From Alphaproteobacteria bacterium (GTDB taxonomy: Bacteria; Pseudomonadota; Alphaproteobacteria; UBA6615): a DNA stretch of 50,931 nt. Location: assembly GCA_003230015.1 (NCBI GenBank), contig QIGO01000189.1, positions 1 through 50,931 on the forward strand, given 5' to 3'. This document shows positions 25,338-34,639 of this stretch, piece after piece (the first letter of the stretch is position 1; each line of letters opens with the position of its first letter). The translations under genes were made by a program, and so were the position numbers. The notes under the pieces are model-generated. The model was given only the letters and a program-made list of their open reading frames with translations. It had not been told where the DNA came from and searched no databases.

Positions 25338-26633
25338 ATGAATGAATTCAAAAGGGTTTTCGGTGCTGCGGCCATTGCGGCGCTCGCTGTCATGGGAGGC
25401 GCCAAAGGGGCATGGGCCCAGGCCGAAGTTGAGATACAATTTTACTTCCCGGTGGCCGTCGGTGGTAAGGCGGCAGAGAGTCTTGGCGGGCTGGTTGCCG
25501 AGTATGCGGCGCAAAGGCCGGGCGTGAAGGTCGACGCGGTCTACGCCGGCAGCTATGTCGACGCGATGGTCAAGGCGATCACCGCGTCGAGGGGCGGCAA
25601 CGCGCCGCAGCTCGCGGTGCTTGGTGCGGTGAATCTCTTTATGCTGTTGGAAGAAGACTTAATCATGCCAATCGACGACTTGATCACGTCCGATGCGGAG
25701 CGCGAGTGGCTTGACGGCTTCTACCCGGCTTTCATGGCAAACAGCCAGGCGGGCGGCAAGACCTATGGCATCCCGTTCCAGCGCTCAACTTTGGTAATGT
25801 TCTGGAACAAGGAGGCCTTCAAAGAGGCCGGACTGGACCCGGACAGGCCGCCGACCACTCTGGCCGAGTTGGTTGAGTTCGGCAAGAAACTCACTAAGCG
25901 CGACGCCGCCGGCAAGGTGACTCAGTGGGGCATGAGAATTCCTTCCTCCGGCTATCAGTATTGGGAACTCCAATGGCTGATCGGAGGTAAGTTGCCGCTG
26001 AACAACGCGGACGGCAACAAGACCAACTTCGACGATCCGCGGGTCATTGAAGCACTGCAGTATTGGCTGGACCTTAGCCAGAAGCATGAAGTCATGGCGT
26101 CAGGCCTCCTCGATTGGGGCGCTACACCAAAGGCGTTCTTCGAAGGGGAATCGGCGATAATATTCACCTCCACCGGCAACCTGACCAATGTGCGAGACAA
26201 CGCGCCGTTCGACTTCGGCGTTGGCTTCATGCCCGGCGTAAAAGACCTAGGTGTCTCGACCGGCGGTGCCAACTTCTACATCTTCAAGGGCTCCACCGAC
26301 GAGCAGAACGCCGCTGCGCTGGACTTTGTCAAATGGGTTAGCGCGCCTGAACAGGCCGCCACATGGACGCTTGCCACAGGCTACGTGGCGCCACGCCCGG
26401 ACGCCTGGGAGACGCCGACCTTGAAAGCGTACGCGGCGGATTTCCCACCTGCCGGCGTGTCTCGAGACCAACTCGAATTTGCGGTGGGTGAGTTCATGGT
26501 ATACGAGCAATACACAGTCCAATCGTTCATAGACGATAACATAGAGGCCGCCCTTACCGGGCAAAAGACACCGGAAGAAGCCATGCAGGACGCGCAGCGC
26601 AAGGCGGACCGCCTTCTGAAAAAATATCGTTGA
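25338..26633 (+). CDS. CUT1 ABC transporter substrate-binding protein
   Basis: This is a family 1 extracellular solute-binding protein of 431 residues, the UgpB/MalE type. The signal peptide ends at about GAKGAWAQ (residue 28). Segments such as YGIPFQRSTLVMFWNKEAF and FFEGESAIIFTSTGNL are typical of UgpB-like proteins. It delivers ligand to the permeases that follow after about 90 bp. The ligand may be a sugar or glycerol-phosphate-like compound. Confidence 0.92.
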   Translation: MNEFKRVFGAAAIAALAVMGGAKGAWAQAEVEIQFYFPVAVGGKAAESLGGLVAEYAAQRPGVKVDAVYAGSYVDAMVKAITASRGGNAPQLAVLGAVNLFMLLEEDLIMPIDDLITSDAEREWLDGFYPAFMANSQAGGKTYGIPFQRSTLVMFWNKEAFKEAGLDPDRPPTTLAELVEFGKKLTKRDAAGKVTQWGMRIPSSGYQYWELQWLIGGKLPLNNADGNKTNFDDPRVIEALQYWLDLSQKHEVMASGLLDWGATPKAFFEGESAIIFTSTGNLTNVRDNAPFDFGVGFMPGVKDLGVSTGGANFYIFKGSTDEQNAAALDFVKWVSAPEQAATWTLATGYVAPRPDAWETPTLKAYAADFPPAGVSRDQLEFAVGEFMVYEQYTVQSFIDDNIEAALTGQKTPEEAMQDAQRKADRLLKKYR

Positions 26634-26644
26634 GGCCGGGCGCC

Positions 26645-26674
26645 CCGGGAGAGGCGCGTTGCGCCCTCTCCCGG
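26645..26674 (+). promoter_or_regulatory. Stem-loop between binding-protein and permease genes
   Basis: CCGGGAGAGGCGC (26645-26657) pairs with GCGCCCTCTCCCGG (26661-26674), with one bulged C and a GTT loop. No T-run follows. It lies where transporter operons often carry a 3'-stabilising or attenuating hairpin that keeps binding protein in excess. Confidence 0.6.
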
Positions 26675-26724
26675 CAGACGTGCGCCCCAAACAGGGGCGA
26701 CCATCTTAACCGGAAGGATCGCAC

Positions 26725-27705
26725 ATGCCCGCGAACCGCGGTTATGATGACGTTGGCAGAAGTGAATTGACGGATACCCCCCGTAATCCGTTTGCCAGCT
26801 CCAAAGCTAGGTTTCCGGGGCTGTCGCGATTTCGTCCGCGCCGGGAGGCCGTATACGGCTGGTTGCTCCTACTGCCGGCCTTGGTATTGCTATTCGCGTT
26901 TACTCATTACCCTGGCCTCATCACCATCTGGCGCAGTTTTTTCTCGACCGCACGCGGCGCTCGGCCCTCCAAATTCATCGGCCTCGACAACTATGTCACC
27001 CTGCTGGAGGATGACATCTTCTGGCAGGTGTTGTGGAACAACTTCTTTTACGCGTTAGGCACGATCCCAACTTCGATCGCCTTGGCAATCGTCATGGCTC
27101 TTTGGGTCAATCGCAAACTGGCCGGGCGCGGATTCCTGCGGCTTTTTTATTTCGCGCCAACCATGCTGCCGCTGGTCGCCGTGGCCAATATTTGGATGTT
27201 CTTCTACACCCCTTCTTTCGGCTTTTTCGATCAGCTCCTTGGCATCTTTGGCCTCAGCGGCCCGAACTGGCTCGGCGACCCGGATACGGCTCTCTTGTCT
27301 GTGATCATAGTCGCCATTTGGAAGGAAGCCGGTTTCTTCATGATCTTCTACCTGGCAGCCTTACAGGCGATTTCGCCGCAGCTGGAGGAGGCGGCGATGC
27401 TCGAGGGTGCCAGCCGATGGTACTTCTTCCGGCGCATCACGTTTCCGCTGTTGATGCCGACCACGCTCTTCGTTCTGGTCAATGCGGTAATCAACTCATT
27501 CCGTCTGGTGGATCATATCATTGTCATGACGGGAGGCGGGCCAAACAACGCCAGCGCGCTGCTATTGTTCTATATCTTTGAGAACGCATTCCGGTTCTGG
27601 GATACCGCCTACGGCGCCACGTTAACAGTCGTGCTGTTGCTGTTGATGGCCCTGTTCGGGATCGGCCAGTTCCTTCTTCTGGACCGCAAGGTTCACTATC
27701 AGTGA
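26725..27705 (+). CDS. CUT1 ABC transporter permease (UgpA-like)
   Basis: This six-helix MalF/UgpA-type permease has 326 residues. The cytoplasmic EAA loop is LEEAAMLEGASRWYFFRRI followed by FPLL, which docks onto the ATPase. The N-terminus has a long hydrophilic extension of about 45 residues before the first membrane segment (YGWLLLLPALVLLF). Its stop overlaps the GTG start of the next permease gene by 4 bp. Confidence 0.92.
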   Translation: MPANRGYDDVGRSELTDTPRNPFASSKARFPGLSRFRPRREAVYGWLLLLPALVLLFAFTHYPGLITIWRSFFSTARGARPSKFIGLDNYVTLLEDDIFWQVLWNNFFYALGTIPTSIALAIVMALWVNRKLAGRGFLRLFYFAPTMLPLVAVANIWMFFYTPSFGFFDQLLGIFGLSGPNWLGDPDTALLSVIIVAIWKEAGFFMIFYLAALQAISPQLEEAAMLEGASRWYFFRRITFPLLMPTTLFVLVNAVINSFRLVDHIIVMTGGGPNNASALLLFYIFENAFRFWDTAYGATLTVVLLLLMALFGIGQFLLLDRKVHYQ

Positions 27706-28529
27706 ACCAGCCTTTTCATACCAGCCGCCTCGACCGGGCGCTCAACACGATCGGCGCCTGGGTGCTCGGGGTGCTTTGGTTCTTGCCGCTAATCTACGCT
27801 GTTTGGGCCGCATTTCATCCCCAGGAATACTCCGCGCGCTTCGTGCTGTTGGCGCCGCTAACGTTGGAGAATTTTGCTGAGGCCTGGGCGCAAGCGCCCT
27901 TCGCCCGCTATTTCCTAAATACATTCCTGTTGGTGACACTGATCCTGGCGGTTCAGCTACTGCTGTGCACTCTTGCGGCTTATTCCTTCGCGCGTTTTGC
28001 GTTCCGTGGCCGGAACCTCATGTTCATGCTGGTTCTCATGCAAATGTTGGTCATGCCCGACATCCTAATCGTCGAGAACTACAGGACCATTTTGTTTTTG
28101 GGCCTGCTCGACACCATTCCCGCGATTGGGCTGCCGTATATGGCCTCGGGCTTCGCCATATTCCTGTTGCGCCAGTCCTTCAAAACCATTCCCAAAGAGT
28201 TAGACGAGGCGGCCCGTATAGAGGGTGCCAACATTTTGCAGATCCTATGGAAAGTCTATGTGCCGCTGACCAAGCCGGTCTACGTGGCATTTGGCCTGGT
28301 ATCGGTCAGTTTCCACTGGAACAACTTCCTGTGGCCCCTGATTGTCACCCAATCTGTAGAAACCCGGCCGCTCACGGTTGGCCTCAGTATCTTTTTCCAA
28401 ATCGAGTCGCCCGCCGACTGGTCGCTGACCACTGCCGCGTCTCTGATTACCTCAGCGCCGCTGTTGATCGCCTTTCTCATATTCCAGCGCCAATTCGTGC
28501 AGAGCTTCATGCGTGCCGGCATCAAATAG
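27702..28529 (+). CDS. CUT1 ABC transporter permease (UgpE-like)
   Basis: This MalG/UgpE-type permease has 275 residues and six hydrophobic segments, with the EAA loop KELDEAARIEGANILQILWK. The GTG start at 27702 lies in a GTGA overlap with the partner permease. It completes the heterodimeric channel. Confidence 0.92.
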   Translation: MNQPFHTSRLDRALNTIGAWVLGVLWFLPLIYAVWAAFHPQEYSARFVLLAPLTLENFAEAWAQAPFARYFLNTFLLVTLILAVQLLLCTLAAYSFARFAFRGRNLMFMLVLMQMLVMPDILIVENYRTILFLGLLDTIPAIGLPYMASGFAIFLLRQSFKTIPKELDEAARIEGANILQILWKVYVPLTKPVYVAFGLVSVSFHWNNFLWPLIVTQSVETRPLTVGLSIFFQIESPADWSLTTAASLITSAPLLIAFLIFQRQFVQSFMRAGIK

Positions 28530-28630
28530 ACGTTACCCAAACATGGCCGATGCGGAGCGTGGCCGGTTGACCCAGCTTGGTTGTGGCGGCGTAAGGTGGC
28601 CGCGGTTATGGCCGGCTGGGGCGGGGCGGT

Positions 28631-29419
28631 CTATTTTGGACGGCCAGGCAGGAGATTTGTTATCGAATCAACGAGACCACCGTCCACGACGATGTTTTGT
28701 CCCGTGCAATACCCCGAATCAGGCCCGGCTAAGAAGGCGACAACGCTGGCGACATCTTCATAGGGATCGCCAATGCGGTGTAGCGGTATGATCGCCTCGC
28801 GCTTGGCCTTGATATCTGGGTCCTGATAGATCGAGGCGGTTGCTGGCGTGACTACGAAACCCGGCGAAACGCAATTGACCCGCACACCGTCGCCCCCCCA
28901 TTCCTGAGCCATCAACCGGACCAGCATGATTAACGTAGCTTTGCTCGGGCCGTACGCACCGAGACGAGTATGCGGAACAACGCCGGATATCGATGAGATG
29001 GCGACAAAACTGCCTCGGCTCTCCTTCAACCATGGATGTGCGGCCTTTGCCAGCAGCCAGCAGGCCCGTGTGTTAACCGCGAACAGATGGTCCCACTCGT
29101 CAACCTTTAGCTCCAACAAAGTTTTCGAATGGACGATCCCAGCGTTGCTGACGACCACGTCGAGACCTCCAAAGGCGTTGGTGGCTTCGTCCACGAGCCG
29201 CGCGGGCACCGCCGGATTCGCGACATCGCCAAGAAGTGGTATGGCGTCCGCGCCTATCTCTCGAAGTTCGCCTACGATCGCATCGAGCTCCGCCACATTC
29301 CTCGACGCGCAGGCCGCAATGTGTATCGCGCCCTCACTCCGCGCCGCAAAATCACGTACCAATCGCAGGCATATGGCGCGGCCAATGCCTCGGCTCGCGC
29401 CGGTCACCAATATACGCAT
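28631..29419 (-). CDS. SDR family NAD(P)-dependent oxidoreductase
   Basis: The 262-residue SDR has the cofactor motif TGASRGIG, VSNAG, catalytic serine in AISSISG and the tyrosine-lysine pair in YGPSK (the second alanine of YxxxK is replaced but Y and K are kept). It ends with GQNIVVDGG. It is convergent with the permease genes and divergent from the phosphodiesterase, so it belongs loosely to this cluster. Its substrate is unknown. Confidence 0.88.
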   Translation of the reverse strand: MRILVTGASRGIGRAICLRLVRDFAARSEGAIHIAACASRNVAELDAIVGELREIGADAIPLLGDVANPAVPARLVDEATNAFGGLDVVVSNAGIVHSKTLLELKVDEWDHLFAVNTRACWLLAKAAHPWLKESRGSFVAISSISGVVPHTRLGAYGPSKATLIMLVRLMAQEWGGDGVRVNCVSPGFVVTPATASIYQDPDIKAKREAIIPLHRIGDPYEDVASVVAFLAGPDSGYCTGQNIVVDGGLVDSITNLLPGRPK

Positions 29420-29725
29420 CGTCCGTTTCCCTGGTTCGTCGCATCGAGCACTCCCGACCGGACTCGCCGGTCCTTGAGCAAGACCAATTTAACTAATGAC
29501 CAAGTATATATACGGCGCTCTATTTGGGAAATGACAGGGTAACCGGCCACGTCGCCTCGCCCCGCAAACAAAACCATCAGTTAGACGTCGCACCGAAGCT
29601 CCAATGATGAGATTAGATTGACGTATGTTACCCGCTATCCACTACTGACCGCCATGACGTAAAAGAATAGAATTGATCTATGCGCGAGCCAAAGCTCGTA
29701 AGGCAGCGGAAAAGGCAAGTCGCTC
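29420..29725. promoter_or_regulatory. Divergent region with a GTATATATAC palindrome
   Basis: No gene is seen in this 306-bp gap between the SDR and phosphodiesterase genes. GTATATATAC at 29504-29513 is a perfect 10-bp palindrome about 85 bp upstream of the SDR start and may be an operator or part of a promoter. Confidence 0.35.
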
Positions 29726-30505
29726 ATGCTCATCGCCCAGATCACCGACTTCCACATCTCCGAACCCGCCGGCAAGCCCGAGATGCTATACAGGACTGCC
29801 GACCACTTGGTCGCGGCGGTCGCACACCTCAACGCGCTCGACCCTCGACCCGACCTCGTATTCGCTACGGGCGACCTCGTGGACCTCGGAACGGTCGCCG
29901 AATACGAGCGGGTTCGCAGCCTGTTGGCTCCGCTGGCGATTCCGGTGCACCTACTTGCCGGCAACCACGACAATCGGCAGACCCTGCGGGCGGTATTCTC
30001 AGACCATGCATATCTGCAGGCTGACGGTCCGTTCCTCCAATACGCTCTCGAGGACGGTCCCCTCCGCATTATTGTACTGGACACCCTCATTCCGGGCAGG
30101 AGTGGCGGCGGGCTCTGTGATTCGCGACTGGATTGGTTCGAGGCACGCCTCGCGGAGGCACCTGACCGACCAACACTCGTCTTTATGCACCATCCTCCAC
30201 TAGTGAGTGGAATCGAAGTCTTCGACGAACACGGGTATATCGAGGACAAGGAGAAACTTGGTGCCATTGTTGCCCGGTTCCCAAACATCGAGCGCATCGC
30301 CTGCGGCCACCTACACCGGCCGGTAACCGTTCGCTGGCAGGGCACCGTGGTTAGCGTGGCGCCGGGCACCGCACATCAGTATGGCTTCGACCTAAGCGCC
30401 GGCGCCGACCTCTCAGTCGTCATGGAACCACGAGTCGTTCAGCTCCACTTGTGGAGCGAACGGACCGGCCTGGTCTCCCATACGTCCTACATCGGCGAAT
30501 TCTAA
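29726..30505 (+). CDS. Metallophosphoesterase (GpdQ/CpdA-like phosphodiesterase)
   Basis: This calcineurin-like phosphodiesterase has 259 residues. The dinuclear metal ligands are all visible: D8/H10 (DFH), GD (49-50), GNHDN (79-83), H155/H156 (MHHPP) and CGHLH (193-197). Size and motif spacing match the GpdQ/CpdA group, which hydrolyses glycerophosphodiesters or cyclic nucleotides. Beside a Ugp-like importer and an IMPase-type phosphatase, a catabolic role on a phosphodiester is plausible (inference). Confidence 0.88.
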   Translation: MLIAQITDFHISEPAGKPEMLYRTADHLVAAVAHLNALDPRPDLVFATGDLVDLGTVAEYERVRSLLAPLAIPVHLLAGNHDNRQTLRAVFSDHAYLQADGPFLQYALEDGPLRIIVLDTLIPGRSGGGLCDSRLDWFEARLAEAPDRPTLVFMHHPPLVSGIEVFDEHGYIEDKEKLGAIVARFPNIERIACGHLHRPVTVRWQGTVVSVAPGTAHQYGFDLSAGADLSVVMEPRVVQLHLWSERTGLVSHTSYIGEF

Positions 30506-30543
30506 GGGGGACTCGTCCGTCCCATTCAGGCAATGCAACGCGC

Positions 30544-30585
30544 GGTGTTGTCAAGTCGCCAAACAGCAGTCGCATAAATATCGGG
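30544..30585. repeat. Solitary IS6-type element end
   Basis: These 42 bases (beginning GGTGTTGTCAAG) match 50407-50448 (beginning GGCGCTGTCAAG) at 34 of 42 positions. The latter abuts a degenerate IS6 transposase at its 3' end. Here nothing of the transposase remains after ATATCGGG, so it is a solo terminus left by deletion or recombination. Confidence 0.6.
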
Positions 30586-30716
30586 CAGTCTGCCATTCGC
30601 CTATTTTTGACGCCTGACGTGCTCCCCAAGTCGTCCTCGATCATAAGTTAGTTCTGTTCTGGTTATGGTTCGTTTTTGGCCGGGTTGGCCCAGGCTGCAT
30701 ATCTAGCGCCAAATAG

Positions 30717-31469
30717 CTAAGGCCTCCAGGGAAGAAGGATATTTAGGAGTGAAACGTTGGAGAGGCTGTGACGTTCAGACGCGAGTAACGCGTCCCAGTC
30801 CTGCGACCGTGCGTCGCCGGTACCGATATAGCGTCGCAACCGCAATTCGGCGGCGTGGTCTACAAGGATCATGATACCGCCGGGCCCGGGTAGTCCCGTA
30901 ATCGACAGGGGAACGAGTAGGAGCACGACAATGAGCAATACCAAACTGAAGCCCGGATTGTGTAGTGCCAGGAGCAGGCAAGACTTCAGGGTCGCGGAAA
31001 TATCACCTCGGTTGCGCGAGATCAGCGCAAAGAAAAATAACGACACTTGAACCCACACCGCCAAGACCCAAATGGCAACGAGCAAGGCGGCGCCTCCCAA
31101 GGCATCGCCACTCGAGCGAGCCGCCGTGGCCCCCAGCACCAGAAATGAAACCAAGCCCACGCTTGAGAAGGCCCAAAGCGTTGCTGGAAGCCAAACTTGT
31201 GCCAGCAAGGTTAGGAACCGACCCAGTCCGATTTCCTCGCGGCGAACGATGTCCCGGAGAAGACCGGCGTAGATAGCAAAGATTACAGCAAGAATGGCAG
31301 CAACCACGCCAAGGCTTGCCACGCCGAGGATGACGTTTTGAACCCCTATCCAAATTGCGCCAAAAACGGCAAGAATGGAGGCGATCGAGAAGAGAATATT
31401 GCCTAAGAAAACCACGAAGATGTTTTCCCATAGGCTCAATGCCGATCGTTTTAGAACAATGCCGATCAC
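30717..31469 (-). CDS. Integral membrane protein, possibly DUF624/YesL-like
   Basis: The 250-residue protein has about five to six hydrophobic segments (around 17-45, 50-75, 85-115, 125-150 and 170-195) and a hydrophilic C-terminal tail of about 45 residues. YesL-type proteins of similar size accompany CUT1 importers in several bacteria, so I suggest that family with low certainty. It overlaps the ATPase stop by 4 bp and ends the transporter operon, so it probably assists that importer. Confidence 0.6.
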   Translation of the reverse strand: MIGIVLKRSALSLWENIFVVFLGNILFSIASILAVFGAIWIGVQNVILGVASLGVVAAILAVIFAIYAGLLRDIVRREEIGLGRFLTLLAQVWLPATLWAFSSVGLVSFLVLGATAARSSGDALGGAALLVAIWVLAVWVQVSLFFFALISRNRGDISATLKSCLLLALHNPGFSLVLLIVVLLLVPLSITGLPGPGGIMILVDHAAELRLRRYIGTGDARSQDWDALLASERHSLSNVSLLNILLPWRP

Positions 31470-32587
31470 GTCCGTTCACCTGCAATTGCGCTTTGCCCCT
31501 GTCCACGCTGGATGACCTTGCCCGCGTGATCGAAAAAGTGAACATTGTCGGCGTCAAAATCCGCGAAGGCCGGCGTGCCGCGTGGCAAAGCGGCGTCGTT
31601 GTCGGCACCGAGTACCGTGAGCTCCCCAAAAGGCACGGTGAAATAACGGTAACTGCGGTCGCCAAGATGTTCTGTGCCGAGCAGCTCAAACGGATCGATG
31701 CGCACTGCGACGGCACCCGCATGTGCTCCGATTCTGACATGTTCGGGCCGAACCCCCAGGACTTTCGGCTCCCCAACAACCTTATAAGGGAGCGTAAGAA
31801 GCTCTCCGCCGGTCAATATAATCTTCGTTGATTCGTTCCCCAACTCCGCCCGCTCCACTGCAAGAAAGTTCATCGCCGGCGTCCCGACGAAGCCCGCGAC
31901 GAACCTGTTGGTCGGGCGCTGATAGACCGCTAAGGGCGCGCCCACTTGTTCGATGATGCCATCGTGCATGACCACGACCCGGTCAGCCAGCGTCATTGCC
32001 TCGACTTGATCGTGGGTGACGAATACCATTGTTGCGTTGAGTTTCCGCTGCAGGCGCGCGATCTCCAGACGCATCTTACCGCGGAGCTCGGCATCGAGGT
32101 TGCTGAGCGGTTCGTCGAATAGATACACTTTAGGCTGGCGTATCATGGCACGCCCCATGGCGACTCGCTGGCGCTGCCCGCCAGATAGGTCGCGCGGCAA
32201 CCGATCCAGCAACTCGTCCAACTGCAAGATTCTTGCCGCCTCACGCACCTTCCTATCGATGGTGGCTTTGTCCTTGCCTGCCATTTTTAGAGGGAATGCG
32301 ATATTCTTATAGACTGTTTGATGGGGGTACAGGGCGTAGTTTTGAAACACCATTGCGCACCCTCTTTGCGAGGCGTCTGTATCGTTGATATATTCTCCGT
32401 CGATGTAGATATCGCCGTCCGTCACATCCTCCAGGCCGGCAATCATCCGCAGCAGTGTGGACTTACCGCAGCCAGATGGCCCAAGAAGAACCGTTAGTTC
32501 TCCGGAATTGATTTCAAGATCAATCCCATGGACGACCTCCGTCCGCCCAAACGACTTCCGCACTTTATTGAATGAGACCTGTGCCAT
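31466..32587 (-). CDS. CUT1 ABC transporter ATP-binding protein (UgpC/MalK-like)
   Basis: The 373-residue ATPase has Walker A GPSGCGKST, Q-loop MVFQNYALYPHQ, signature LSGGQRQRV and Walker B VYLFDEPLSNLDAE. A TOBE regulatory tail follows, with LGVRPEHVRIG and NVHFFD. It serves the two permeases encoded just upstream (five bases apart) and the binding protein at 34640. Confidence 0.92.
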   Translation of the reverse strand: MAQVSFNKVRKSFGRTEVVHGIDLEINSGELTVLLGPSGCGKSTLLRMIAGLEDVTDGDIYIDGEYINDTDASQRGCAMVFQNYALYPHQTVYKNIAFPLKMAGKDKATIDRKVREAARILQLDELLDRLPRDLSGGQRQRVAMGRAMIRQPKVYLFDEPLSNLDAELRGKMRLEIARLQRKLNATMVFVTHDQVEAMTLADRVVVMHDGIIEQVGAPLAVYQRPTNRFVAGFVGTPAMNFLAVERAELGNESTKIILTGGELLTLPYKVVGEPKVLGVRPEHVRIGAHAGAVAVRIDPFELLGTEHLGDRSYRYFTVPFGELTVLGADNDAALPRGTPAFADFDADNVHFFDHAGKVIQRGQGQSAIAGERT

Positions 32588-32592
32588 AACAA

Positions 32593-33597
32593 TTACCCTT
32601 TGACTGCACCGGCCATGGCGGAACGGATAAAGAGTTTCTGAAAAATGAAATACACCACAAGTATCGGAATAAGTGACATGAGTACGCCTGAAAACACCGC
32701 TTCAAAATTTCGCCCATAGGCGCCGCCGAGGGTGGCGACAAAGGCGGGTAGCGTGTATTTTTCAGGTGACAAGAACAGAAGCCCTAAAAGGAGGTCATTC
32801 CAGAACAAGGGCATCATGATCGAAGCGAATATGGCAAAAGGTGTCCCCATCAAGGGCAGCAAAATGTACCAAAAATAGTGGTAGTGCTTACCGCCGTCCA
32901 TCGCCACGGACTCCCGCAGAGACTTGGGGATTGCCGCGATGTACGTCGTAAACACCATGGTCGAGAGGGCGCCGCCCTTTATATGGAGAAGTACAATTGC
33001 AAAATAGCTGTCTTGTAATCCTAGGAATTGCGTAACGATAAAATACTGCGGCAGTATCACCATCATTGGCGGAACAATCATGTTCAGTAAATACGAGTTA
33101 TAGACAAACAAATGCCATGGACGGCGAAAGCCGGCCAACGCCGTCCCAGTCATGATCCCGAGAAATCCACCTATGGCGACGGACGAACCGGCGACGACGA
33201 TTGTGCCCCAGAGTGATTTCAGAAACCCGTTGCTAAGAACGACGAAGATTCCGTTATACTGGATGAACGGCCGCAAATATTCCTCAAGTTCTCCCGCATC
33301 TATGCCTTGGCGCTCGGCCAACTGTTGCAATGTCAACCGAGGGTCGATGTAGCCCTTGAGGCCAAAATCCTTTTTCAGTTTGGTAATGTCGATGTTGTTT
33401 ACGCTGGCGAGGTTGCCGAGCCGCGCATTCATTTGCACTTCGGGGCGTTCGGGTATCCAGAAATAGAATTCTCCCGATTTCAAGGTGGGCGTGAATGAGC
33501 GAATGACAAGGAAGTAGAATGGCACCAAGCTGATCGCGCAATAGAAGGCAAGAATAGCGGCGATCGACAGGTTTTTGAGGCGTTTTTTGCGTTCCAT
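32593..33597 (-). CDS. CUT1 ABC transporter permease, with an unusual extracytoplasmic insertion
   Basis: This MalG-type permease of 334 residues is about 55 longer than its relatives. The EAA loop is KSLRESVAMDGGKHYHYFWY. Between the first and second membrane segments lies a hydrophilic stretch of roughly 80 residues (about 40-118) that includes DITKLKKDFGLKGYIDPRLT and AERQGIDAGELEEYLRPF and probably faces the periplasm. It may contact the binding protein. It follows its partner permease gene by one base. Confidence 0.9.
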   Translation of the reverse strand: MERKKRLKNLSIAAILAFYCAISLVPFYFLVIRSFTPTLKSGEFYFWIPERPEVQMNARLGNLASVNNIDITKLKKDFGLKGYIDPRLTLQQLAERQGIDAGELEEYLRPFIQYNGIFVVLSNGFLKSLWGTIVVAGSSVAIGGFLGIMTGTALAGFRRPWHLFVYNSYLLNMIVPPMMVILPQYFIVTQFLGLQDSYFAIVLLHIKGGALSTMVFTTYIAAIPKSLRESVAMDGGKHYHYFWYILLPLMGTPFAIFASIMMPLFWNDLLLGLLFLSPEKYTLPAFVATLGGAYGRNFEAVFSGVLMSLIPILVVYFIFQKLFIRSAMAGAVKG

Positions 33598-33598
33598 G

Positions 33599-34597
33599 TC
33601 AATGATACTGCATTTTTTTCTGCAGCTTGTTCAAATAGAAGGCGACGGAGACGAGAGGCAAAAACACGACGAGAGATACCGCGATGCCTTGCGCCAAAGT
33701 GCCGGTCTTTGCACCGAAATTTTGAGACGTGGCGAAACCGAGCTCATATATGAGAATTGAAAGAAATCGTGCATCGGTGTTGCCGGCCAGACCACCGAGA
33801 CCGACAAGTTCGTCAAATATTCCAAAACCGCCTATCAGCGCGAAGATCGTCGCGATGATGATGCTTGGCCGCATTTGCGGGATATAGACATAAGCGACCC
33901 GCTTGACATAGTTGGCGCCGTCCATCTTCGCAGATTCTATGGTTTCCCGGGGAATGGATAGAAGGCCGCCGAGAAACAGCGCCATGTTAAACCCGGCCGT
34001 CTTCCAGCCGTAAATGACCGGTAGGCCAAATACGCTTGCGGCCTCGCCGCGAACGTCGAAAGTGTTTTTTCCGAGACCTAACGCCTGGATCGCCAGGTTC
34101 GCCGTGCCGGTGTCGCGGGTGAACAACATGATCATGAGAAGGCCGATACCGACGCCCGAAACCATCCACGGCATGTATATGATTGTAAAGAAGGCTCCCT
34201 TGAATTTCGACGAAAGCTCGTACATGGCGAGAGCCAGAAGAAAACCGAAGGCAAAAACCATAATATAGTTGACGAGGGTAAACAGCGCTGTACGACGCAG
34301 TGTCGCAAAGAAGATATCGCGCATCGGTTCCTGGAATAGTGAAACGATGTTCCTCATGCCGACAACGTCTATGTCCCGATCCAGGAAATCGATTTGGTCC
34401 GTGAACACGATTGGCAACGCCACAACGAACGGCACGACCAGCAGGCCGATGTAGAGCGCGTATTGTGGGCCCGCGTACAGCAGATCGACGAGAAATTCGC
34501 GGAAAAGCCGTGATCGCTTGGCTCGCTTCTTGGTGCGTGCGCTGGGGAGAAGCCGGCGCCCCTCCCCAACGTCTTGAACTACCTGCTGTGTAGGCAT
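33599..34597 (-). CDS. CUT1 ABC transporter permease (MalF/UgpA-like)
   Basis: The 332-residue permease has six or more hydrophobic segments and the EAA loop RETIESAKMDGANYVKRVAY. A basic N-terminal tail (ARTKKRAKRSR) precedes the first membrane segment. It pairs with the 32593 permease and is 42 bp downstream of the binding-protein gene. Confidence 0.9.
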   Translation of the reverse strand: MPTQQVVQDVGEGRRLLPSARTKKRAKRSRLFREFLVDLLYAGPQYALYIGLLVVPFVVALPIVFTDQIDFLDRDIDVVGMRNIVSLFQEPMRDIFFATLRRTALFTLVNYIMVFAFGFLLALAMYELSSKFKGAFFTIIYMPWMVSGVGIGLLMIMLFTRDTGTANLAIQALGLGKNTFDVRGEAASVFGLPVIYGWKTAGFNMALFLGGLLSIPRETIESAKMDGANYVKRVAYVYIPQMRPSIIIATIFALIGGFGIFDELVGLGGLAGNTDARFLSILIYELGFATSQNFGAKTGTLAQGIAVSLVVFLPLVSVAFYLNKLQKKMQYH

Positions 34598-34639
34598 GCG
34601 ACTTGTATCAACACGTCCAACCTCGGCAGTAGCTTGGCA

